A stretch of DNA of 5,262 bases from Pseudomonadota bacterium (GTDB lineage Bacteria > Pseudomonadota > Gammaproteobacteria > Xanthomonadales > Xanthomonadaceae), in the NCBI GenBank assembly GCA_023386795.1, contig JAEWJB010000185.1, forward strand, positions 1-5,262. The letters run 5' to 3'. Of this stretch, positions 1 to 4,855 are shown one piece after another (the first letter of the stretch is position 1; each line of letters opens with the position of its first letter). Made by a program: the position numbers and the translations under genes. The notes beneath the pieces are model-generated. The model was given only the letters and a program-made list of their open reading frames with translations, was not told the DNA's origin and did not search any database.

Positions 1-14
1 GGCCATGGATGGCC
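1..14. repeat. Short inverted repeat (hairpin 1 of a tandem pair)
   Basis: The arms GGCCAT (1-6) and ATGGCC (9-14) are exact reverse complements separated by GG. It sits at the window edge, so it could extend further left. Its centre, CATGGATG (4-11), closely resembles the centre of the neighbouring hairpin at 26-44. It lies in non-coding DNA. No T-run follows, so a classical Rho-independent terminator is not supported. A REP-like intergenic repeat or a processed 3' end of an upstream gene is possible but unproven. Confidence 0.55.
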
Positions 15-18
15 CGCG

Positions 19-52
19 GCGGCGAGTCAGACAGGATGTCTGACCGAGCCGC
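19..52. repeat. Perfect 8-bp inverted repeat with GC-rich flanking arms (hairpin 2)
   Basis: GTCAGACA (26-33) and TGTCTGAC (37-44) are exact reverse complements around a GGA loop. Outside them GCGGC (19-23) can pair with GCCGC (48-52) across a small internal loop (GA opposite CGA), giving a longer imperfect stem. The loop region CAGGATG (32-38) matches the centre of hairpin 1 except for one missing T, so the two look like units of one repeat type. There is no T-tract on either side. Likely roles are an intergenic palindromic repeat (REP-like) or an mRNA 3'-end structure for a gene that ends left of the window. Confidence 0.7.
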
Positions 53-94
53 GACGAACCTATCCGCCAGCCCAGGGCCCGCACCGCGAGGCAA

Positions 95-140
95 CCCAAC
101 CCACCGCCACCCCACCCCGGTGCCCCAAAAAAAACACCCC
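95..140 (-). other. C/A-rich tract; minus strand fits a G-quadruplex pattern
   Basis: Between 92 and 140 the + strand is almost free of G and carries C runs at 95-97, 100-102, 110-113, 115-118, 123-126 and 137-140. Read on the minus strand, the runs at 126-123, 118-115, 113-110 and 102-100 have loops of 4, 1 and 7 bases, which meets the common rule of four G-runs of at least 3 with loops of 1-7. An A8 run (127-134) and an AAACTTTT segment (141-148) follow. This lies about 100 bases upstream of the HDOD-GGDEF start, in what is probably its 5' regulatory region. Folding and any function are inference. Confidence 0.5.
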
Positions 141-238
141 AAACTTTTCCAGTGCGCGGCCGCTAACCCCTACGAGCCCACCACCTAAAAGTGTGATGGC
201 CGTGTATTCTTCGCCTTAACAGCACCAAAATCCCGAGC

Positions 239-1738
239 ATGCGTCCCGAACTCGAGGCCACCCTCGCCCATTGCCGAAACCTGCCCTCGCCGCCCGGCAT
301 CGCGCTGCGCGTCATCGAGTTGGCGCAGGACCCCGAAGTGGACATGGCGACCACGGCAGATGTCATCGCCATGGACATGGCACTGAGCGCACGCATGCTG
401 CGCATCGCCAACTCGCCGCTGTATGCGAGCCGCCGGCGCATCGACAACCTCGGCCAGGCCCTGACCATGCTCGGCCTCAACGCGACGCTGAGCCTCGCGC
501 TGGGCTTCTCGATGGTCCAGGGCCTGCGCCGCAGCTTCGGCAACACGCAGCTGCACGAGCGCATCTGGCGCCGCAGCGTGGTCAGTTCGTTGGCCGCGCG
601 CGTCCTGGGCCAGGCCCGTGGCCTGCGCAAGCCCGAGGAGCTCATGCTCGCCGGACTGCTGCAGGACATCGGCATCCTGGCGCTGCTGCAGGCGGTGCCG
701 GAGCGATACCAGGCCCTGCAGGCGGATACGGCACTCGACGCGCAGGCGCTGCTGGAAGCCGAGCGCGCGGCCTTCGGTGGCGACCACGCCGAGATCGGCG
801 CCTGGGTCGGCCGCCAGTGGCACCTGCCCGAATACCTGTGCGCCGCGATCGAGCGCAGCGAATCCATGCCCGACGGGCGCGAGCCGTTCGCGGCCTGCGT
901 GGCGCTGTCGCACTGCGTGGCGGAGATCTGGCTGGGCGAAAATCCCGAGGCCGCCCGCGAATATGCGCAGGCGCGCGTGCAGGACGTCCTTCAGCTCGAT
1001 CGCGAACGCTTCGAGAAGGTGCTCGAACGCATCGGCGAGATGCTGCCGGAAATCAGCGCGTTGTTCGATGTGCGCATCCCGCAGCCGGAACTGATCGAGG
1101 CGATCATCGACCAGGCGCGCGAGCTGTCCACGCTGCGCAACCTGCGCGAACTGCAGGAAATGGCCGACGCACGCCGGCAGGCCGACGAATCCGAACACCG
1201 CGCGCGCCACCTGGCCGAGCAGGCCAGCCGCGATGCGCTGACCGGTGTCTACAACCGCCACCAGCTCGGCTCCACCCTGGAGCACGAGTTCGACCTGGCG
1301 GTACGCCACGGCTGGCCGCTGTCGGTGGCCTTCATCGACCTGGACGATTTCAAGCGCGTCAACGACGTGCACGGGCACCTGGTCGGCGACGAGGTGCTGC
1401 GCACCTTCGCCCAGTCGCTGCAGCGCCTGCTGCGCACCAGCGACACCATTGCGCGCTTCGGCGGCGAGGAATTCCTGGTCATCCTGCCCAACACCAGCGC
1501 CGATGCGGCGTTGTCGGTGGTGCAGCGCGTGCTCGCCGAAACCGTGCGCGTGCCGATGGCGCAACTGGAAAGCGGGCCGCTGCACATCACCTTCTCCGCC
1601 GGCCTGGCCACCCAGGGCGATGGCCGCCTGTTCGACAGTGTCGACGCGCTGCTCAAGGCCGCCGACAACGTGCTGTACCGCTCCAAGCATCGCGGCCGCA
1701 ACCGGGTGACGGTGTACGCCGAAGCCACCGCAGGCTGA
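239..1738 (+). CDS. HDOD-GGDEF protein, probable diguanylate cyclase
   Basis: A 499-residue predicted cytoplasmic signalling protein with no signal peptide or membrane segment. Residues about 15-210 form an HDOD domain, starting at LPSPPG and including the conserved GDHAEIG (181-187); the position usually holding the HD pair reads Gln142-Asp143. Residues about 283-330 are a charged helical, coiled-coil-like linker. Residues 331-495 are a GGDEF domain: DALTGVYNR (332-340), the metal/GTP-binding stretch FIDLDDFKRVND (365-376), active site GGEEF (408-412) and, exactly five residues before it, an RxxD inhibitory site (Arg399-Asp402). It should therefore convert two GTP to c-di-GMP with product feedback, the HDOD domain serving as sensor or partner-binding module. 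A stop at 194-196 in the same frame and no other ATG before 239 fix the start; Shine-Dalgarno pairing is weak and I see no clear promoter. Base composition matches its neighbours. The sensed signal is unknown. Confidence 0.93.
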   Translation: MRPELEATLAHCRNLPSPPGIALRVIELAQDPEVDMATTADVIAMDMALSARMLRIANSPLYASRRRIDNLGQALTMLGLNATLSLALGFSMVQGLRRSFGNTQLHERIWRRSVVSSLAARVLGQARGLRKPEELMLAGLLQDIGILALLQAVPERYQALQADTALDAQALLEAERAAFGGDHAEIGAWVGRQWHLPEYLCAAIERSESMPDGREPFAACVALSHCVAEIWLGENPEAAREYAQARVQDVLQLDRERFEKVLERIGEMLPEISALFDVRIPQPELIEAIIDQARELSTLRNLRELQEMADARRQADESEHRARHLAEQASRDALTGVYNRHQLGSTLEHEFDLAVRHGWPLSVAFIDLDDFKRVNDVHGHLVGDEVLRTFAQSLQRLLRTSDTIARFGGEEFLVILPNTSADAALSVVQRVLAETVRVPMAQLESGPLHITFSAGLATQGDGRLFDSVDALLKAADNVLYRSKHRGRNRVTVYAEATAG

Positions 1739-1782
1739 GTGCAGGCGGCGTCGGGCGATTAACGGAACTGTTACAGCGTCAT

Positions 1783-1799
1783 GAACCGCAACGCGGTTC
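1783..1799. repeat. Perfect 7-bp inverted repeat upstream of pyrH
   Basis: GAACCGC (1783-1789) and GCGGTTC (1793-1799) are exact reverse complements around AAC. It lies 45 bases after the HDOD-GGDEF stop and covers the place where a -35 element would sit for the -10 box at 1814-1819. It could be a transcription-factor operator for pyrH or a weak 3' hairpin of the upstream gene. It is followed by TACGCCGTTTCC, which is not a proper T-run, so an efficient intrinsic terminator is less likely. Confidence 0.6.
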
Positions 1800-1813
1800 T
1801 ACGCCGTTTCCGC

Positions 1814-1819
1814 TAGAAT
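1814..1819 (+). promoter_or_regulatory. Predicted -10 box of a pyrH promoter
   Basis: TAGAAT matches the sigma70 -10 consensus at five of six positions and lies 34 bases before the pyrH ATG, predicting a start of transcription near 1826 and a leader of about 28 bases. A GC-only palindrome, CGCCGGCG (1820-1827), follows at once, giving a very GC-rich discriminator. At 16-18 bp spacing I see no good -35 box; that area is occupied by the inverted repeat at 1783-1799. The context TTCCGnTAnAATCG recurs before frr. Confidence 0.5.
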
Positions 1820-1853
1820 CGCCGGCGTTTGCCCGCCACCCACGGAGTCCCCC

Positions 1854-2576
1854 ATGTCCGAACTTGCCTATCGCCGCATCCTGCTCAAGCTTTCCGGGGA
1901 GGCGCTGATGGGAGGAGAGGACTACGGCATCGACCCGAAGGTCATCAACCGGCTCGCGCGCGAAGTGATCGAGGCGCAGCAGGCCGGCGCCGAAGTGGCG
2001 CTGGTCATCGGCGGCGGCAACATCTTCCGCGGCGCGGGCCTGGCTGCCGGCGGCATGGACCGGGTCACCGGCGACCAGATGGGCATGCTCGCCACCGTCA
2101 TCAACGCGCTGGCGATGCAGGACGCGCTGGAGAAGCTCGGCGCCAAGGTGCGGGTGATGAGCGCGATCAAGATCAACGACGTGTGCGAGGACTTCATCCG
2201 CCGCCGCGCGATCCGCCACCTGGAAAAGGGCCGCATCGCGATCTTCGCCGCCGGCACCGGCAACCCCTTCTTCACCACCGACTCGGGCGCGGCGCTTCGT
2301 GCGATCGAGATCGGCGCCGACCTGCTGCTCAAGGCGACCAAGGTCGACGGCGTTTACGACAAGGACCCGAAGAAGCACGCCGATGCCGTCAAGTACGACG
2401 CGCTGACCTACGACGAGGTCATCGGCCAGGGCCTGGAGGTCATGGACACCGCGGCCTTCGCACTGGCGCGCGACAGCGACCTGCCGCTGCGCATCTTCGA
2501 CATGGGCCAGCCCGGCGTGCTGCTGCGCATCCTGCGTGGCGAGAGCATCGGCACCCTGGTGCGCGGCCGCGGCTGA
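1854..2576 (+). CDS. pyrH: Uridylate kinase (UMP kinase)
   Basis: This gene encodes a 240-residue bacterial-type UMP kinase of the amino-acid-kinase fold, which phosphorylates UMP to UDP with ATP in the cytoplasm as a hexamer and is feedback-regulated by UTP and GTP in characterised relatives. Visible motifs, in order, are KLSGEAL (12-18) for phosphate binding, GGGNIFRG (53-60), the MDRVTGDQMGMLATVINA stretch (68-85), GTGNPFFTTDSGAALRA (134-150) around the UMP site, and KVDGVYDKDP (163-172) near the ATP site. Length equals the family norm (E. coli 241). The start is supported by GGAG at 1844-1847, six bases before the ATG. It is separated from the upstream signalling gene by 115 bases with its own promoter-like element, and from frr by 105 bases. 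In many proteobacteria rpsB-tsf lie directly upstream; here that place is taken by the HDOD-GGDEF gene. Confidence 0.98.
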   Translation: MSELAYRRILLKLSGEALMGGEDYGIDPKVINRLAREVIEAQQAGAEVALVIGGGNIFRGAGLAAGGMDRVTGDQMGMLATVINALAMQDALEKLGAKVRVMSAIKINDVCEDFIRRRAIRHLEKGRIAIFAAGTGNPFFTTDSGAALRAIEIGADLLLKATKVDGVYDKDPKKHADAVKYDALTYDEVIGQGLEVMDTAAFALARDSDLPLRIFDMGQPGVLLRILRGESIGTLVRGRG

Positions 2577-2586
2577 GCCCGCCCGC

Positions 2587-2635
2587 CCCGCGCGGGATCG
2601 GCGCCTGACCGGCGCCGGCCCGGCCGCAATGCGGC
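2587..2635. repeat. Cluster of GC-rich hairpins between pyrH and frr
   Basis: Three self-complementary elements lie in a row. CCCGCGCGGG (2587-2596) is a 10-base palindrome. CGGCGCC (2599-2605) pairs with GGCGCCG (2611-2617) around a five-base loop, TGACC. GCCGC (2623-2627) pairs with GCGGC (2631-2635) around AAT. The middle one is a strong 7-bp all-GC stem. No T-tract follows any of them, so intrinsic termination is doubtful; they may slow polymerase, protect the pyrH 3' end or simply reflect high GC content. They end just before the frr promoter-like box. Confidence 0.5.
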
Positions 2636-2643
2636 GCTTCCGA

Positions 2644-2649
2644 TATAAT
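2644..2649 (+). promoter_or_regulatory. Predicted -10 box of an frr promoter
   Basis: A perfect TATAAT, rare by chance in DNA this GC-rich, lies 32 bases before the frr ATG, close to the 34 bases seen for pyrH. The flanks TTCCG upstream and CGGCCG (2650-2655) downstream resemble those at the pyrH box. Predicted transcription start is near 2656, giving a leader of about 25 bases that holds the ribosome binding site AGGA (2669-2672). No recognisable -35 box is present at 16-18 bp spacing. Confidence 0.6.
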
Positions 2650-2681
2650 CGGCCGATTCAGGAACACCAGGACGCCCGGCG

Positions 2682-3239
2682 ATGATCAACGAGATCAAAC
2701 AAGACGCACAGACCCGCATGGCCAAGAGCATCGAAGCCCTGCGCCATACGCTCATCAAGGTCCGCACCGGTCGCGCCTCGCCGGCGCTGGTCGAGCACCT
2801 GAAGGTCAACTACTACGGCTCGGACATGCCGCTGAGCCAGGTCGCCACCGTGTCCGTCTCCGATGCGCGCTCGCTGATGATCACCCCCTGGGAGAAGCAG
2901 ATGGTCGGCGCCGTGGAGAAGGCCATCCTCGCCTCGGACCTGGGCCTGACCCCGAACACCGCCGGCACCACCATCCGCCTCAACCTGCCCGCCCTGACCG
3001 AAGAGCGCCGCAAGGAGCTGACCAAGGTCGTGCACAGCGAGGGCGAAGACGCCAAGGTCGCCATCCGCAACATCCGCCGCGACGCCAACCAGCAGGTCAA
3101 GGATCTGCTGAAGGACAAGGCCGTCACCGAGGACGACGTGCGCCGCGCCGAGGAAGACGTGCAGAAGCTGACCGACAAGGCGATCAAGGATGTCGACGAG
3201 GTGGTCAAGGCCAAGGAACAGGAACTGATGGCCGTCTGA
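2682..3239 (+). CDS. frr: Ribosome recycling factor (RRF)
   Basis: A 185-residue protein, the same length as E. coli RRF. With EF-G it splits the post-termination 70S complex so ribosomes can be reused. The sequence follows the family throughout: the RTGRASPALVEHLKVNYYGS segment (28-47) marks the end of helix 1 and the hinge into the small beta domain, AVEKAILASDLGLTPNTAG (77-95) belongs to domain II, and LPALTEERRKELTK (102-115) re-enters the long three-helix bundle. RNIRRDAN (129-136) carries Arg132, the residue conserved for ribosome interaction. AGGA at 2669-2672, nine bases before the ATG, supports the start. The stop is only three bases before the annotated uppS start, so frr probably heads the frr-uppS-cdsA-dxr transcript, in addition to any read-through from pyrH. 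Confidence 0.98.
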   Translation: MINEIKQDAQTRMAKSIEALRHTLIKVRTGRASPALVEHLKVNYYGSDMPLSQVATVSVSDARSLMITPWEKQMVGAVEKAILASDLGLTPNTAGTTIRLNLPALTEERRKELTKVVHSEGEDAKVAIRNIRRDANQQVKDLLKDKAVTEDDVRRAEEDVQKLTDKAIKDVDEVVKAKEQELMAV

Positions 3240-3242
3240 CGC

Positions 3243-4010
3243 ATGTCGTCGTCGGCATCGCCGGATCCTGCAATGTCCCTGCCCCGCCACCTGGCCATCA
3301 TCATGGATGGCAACGGCCGTTGGGCCCAGCGCCGACGCCGCCCGCGCGTGATCGGCCATCGCGCCGGCGCGCGCGCGGTCAACCGCACCATCGACTTCTG
3401 CCTGGAAAAAGGCATCGGCGTGCTGACCCTGTTCGCGTTTTCCAGCGAGAACTGGGGTCGCCCGCAGGAAGAAGTGGATGCGCTGATGAAGCTGTTCCTG
3501 CATGCGCTCGACCGCGAGGTCGAGGAGCTGCAGCGCCGCGGCGTACAGGTGCGTTTCCTGGGCGACCGCAGCCGCTTCGCGCCGGCCATCGTCGAGCGCA
3601 TGCAGGGCGCCGAGCACAGGACCGCCGGCAACGACCGCCTGGTGCTGGCCATCGCGGCCAGCTATGGCGGCCGCCAGGACATCGCCCAGGCTGCCCGCGA
3701 GCTGGCCCGCGAGGTCGCCGAGGGCCGCCTGGCACCGGAACAGATCGACGAGGCGCTGCTCGGCAGCCGCGTGGCCTTGGCCGACCTGCCGCCGCCGGAC
3801 CTGTTCATCCGCACCGGCGGCGATACCCGCATCAGCAATTTCCTGCTGTGGCAGCTTGCGTACACGGAGCTGTGGTTCACCGAAACCCTGTGGCCGGAGT
3901 TCGACGCCACCGTCCTGCAACAAGCACTGGACGATTACGCCCAGCGCGAACGGCGCTTCGGGCTCACCAGTGCCCAGGTCGCCGCCCGGACCGAGACCAC
4001 GCCCGCATGA
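3243..4010 (+). CDS. uppS: Undecaprenyl diphosphate synthase (cis-prenyltransferase)
   Basis: A 255-residue enzyme that adds eight isopentenyl units to farnesyl diphosphate to make C55 undecaprenyl diphosphate, the carrier lipid for peptidoglycan and other surface polymers. Seen motifs are IIMDGNGRWA (19-28) with catalytic Asp22 (E. coli Asp26), GHRAG (38-42), AFSSENWGRP (65-74), IAASYGGRQDI (137-147), and the diphosphate/Mg region RTGGDTRISNFLLWQLAYTE (190-209) with Arg190, Arg196 and Glu209 matching E. coli Arg194, Arg200 and Glu213. One oddity is Asp194 where E. coli has Glu198. No good Shine-Dalgarno precedes 3243; an in-frame ATG at 3273 (Met11) has GGA seven bases upstream and would still leave the full conserved domain, so the true start may be there. 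The 3' end overlaps cdsA by four bases (ATGA), suggesting translational coupling. Confidence 0.97.
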   Translation: MSSSASPDPAMSLPRHLAIIMDGNGRWAQRRRRPRVIGHRAGARAVNRTIDFCLEKGIGVLTLFAFSSENWGRPQEEVDALMKLFLHALDREVEELQRRGVQVRFLGDRSRFAPAIVERMQGAEHRTAGNDRLVLAIAASYGGRQDIAQAARELAREVAEGRLAPEQIDEALLGSRVALADLPPPDLFIRTGGDTRISNFLLWQLAYTELWFTETLWPEFDATVLQQALDDYAQRERRFGLTSAQVAARTETTPA

Positions 4011-4831
4011 CCAAGACCCGCGTCATCGCCGCTTTGATCATGGCGCCGGTCGCCATCTGCGCGATCCTCTTCCTGCCCACGCCCTGGCTGGCCGCGCTGG
4101 CCGCGCTGGTGTTCCTCACCGGCCTGTGGGAATGGCTCAAGCTCTCCGGCGTGGACGACACCCTGCCGCGCACCGTGCTGCTGGTGCTCAACCTGCTGCT
4201 GATGGTGCTGCTGGTGTGGGCCTCGGGAAGTTCGCTGGTGCTGTTCCAGCTGGCCAGCCTCGCCGGCGCGGCATGGTGGCTGGTGGCACTGGTATGGCTG
4301 CGCTTCTTCCACTTCGGTGCCGACCACGGCGGCTATGCGCGCGCGCTGAAGCTGGCCGCCGGCACGCTGGCGATCGTGCCGGCGTGGACCTCGCTGGTGC
4401 TGATCCATGCCGAGAAGCCCGCTGGCCACTACTGGCTGCTGACCGCGCTGGTCATCGTGTGGGCCGCCGATTCCGGTGCCTACTTCGCGGGCCGCCACTT
4501 CGGCCGCCACAAGCTGGCCCCGCGCATCAGCCCGAACAAGACCCTCGAAGGCCTCGCCGGCGGCATGCTGGCCGGCCTCATCGCCGCGGCCGCCTTCGGC
4601 ACGCTGGCCGGCGCCAGCGTGGCGCAGTTGCCCGCGCTGCTCGGCGTGGCTGCGGTGACCGTGCTGGCCTCGGTGCTGGGCGACCTGTTCGAAAGCCTGC
4701 TCAAGCGCCAGGCCGGCGCCAAGGACTCGGGCAACGTGATCCCGGGCCATGGCGGCGTGCTGGACCGCATCGACGGCGTGCTCGCCGCGCTGCCGGTGTT
4801 CGTGCTGGGCAAGGACATCCTGGGCCTCTGA
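4007..4831 (+). CDS. cdsA: Phosphatidate cytidylyltransferase (CDP-diacylglycerol synthase)
   Basis: A 274-residue inner-membrane enzyme that makes CDP-diacylglycerol from phosphatidic acid and CTP, the branch point to phosphatidylethanolamine, phosphatidylglycerol and cardiolipin. The complete CDP-DAG synthase signature is present at 230-256: SLLKR, then KDSG, then IPGHGG and DRID, with the Lys-Asp and Asp-Arg-Ile-Asp metal and substrate residues. A second conserved block, ADSGAYFAGRHFGRHKLAPRISPNKTLEG, covers 154-182. About eight hydrophobic segments are visible, near 5-24, 26-45, 55-72, 76-99, 117-136, 142-160, 183-203 and 207-227, with a short one near 258-269. The reading frame stays open far upstream inside uppS, but homology begins at the ATG at 4007, which overlaps the uppS stop as ATGA; this fixes the start. 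Shine-Dalgarno pairing is weak, so initiation probably relies on coupling to uppS. Confidence 0.97.
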   Translation: MTKTRVIAALIMAPVAICAILFLPTPWLAALAALVFLTGLWEWLKLSGVDDTLPRTVLLVLNLLLMVLLVWASGSSLVLFQLASLAGAAWWLVALVWLRFFHFGADHGGYARALKLAAGTLAIVPAWTSLVLIHAEKPAGHYWLLTALVIVWAADSGAYFAGRHFGRHKLAPRISPNKTLEGLAGGMLAGLIAAAAFGTLAGASVAQLPALLGVAAVTVLASVLGDLFESLLKRQAGAKDSGNVIPGHGGVLDRIDGVLAALPVFVLGKDILGL

Positions 4832-4855
4832 GCGCCCCTGCCAGACACCGCTGAC

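Noticed and set aside
156..163. GCGGCCGC palindrome, repeated at 1692-1699 and 2563-2570
   Set aside because: Two of three copies are inside coding sequence and such 8-mers are expected in GC-rich DNA; no pattern suggests a function.
110..165. Rho-independent terminator on the minus strand using the T8 opposite 127-134
   Set aside because: The sequence that would precede the T-run on that strand (positions 135-165) does not form a convincing GC stem next to it.
197..214. Possible sigma54-type promoter beginning TGGC upstream of the HDOD-GGDEF gene
   Set aside because: The downstream element fails: ten bases after GG the sequence is TT, not GC, and the -12 box does not match.
1..219. Frame 1 is open from the window edge to the TAA at 217-219, possibly the 3' end of an upstream gene
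   Set aside because: The stretch includes the hairpins, a C/A low-complexity tract and an A8 run, and the translation (Pro/Ala/Arg-rich, then Lys-Lys-Asn) shows no conserved motif; non-coding is more likely.
196..219. Seven-codon mini-ORF (ATG to TAA, peptide MAVYSSP) just before the HDOD-GGDEF start
   Set aside because: No Shine-Dalgarno site and no attenuator-like codon run; such short frames occur often by chance.
185..1690. Long minus-strand open frame opposite the HDOD-GGDEF gene (501 codons)
   Set aside because: It mirrors a well-supported gene with clear domains; the His/Gln/Ala/Arg/Gly-rich translation is typical of antisense frames in high-GC DNA and shows no recognisable motif.
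2658..3923. Minus-strand open frame across frr and uppS (421 codons)
   Set aside because: It spans two unambiguous + strand genes and the junction between them; composition is that of a GC-rich antisense shadow with no domain.
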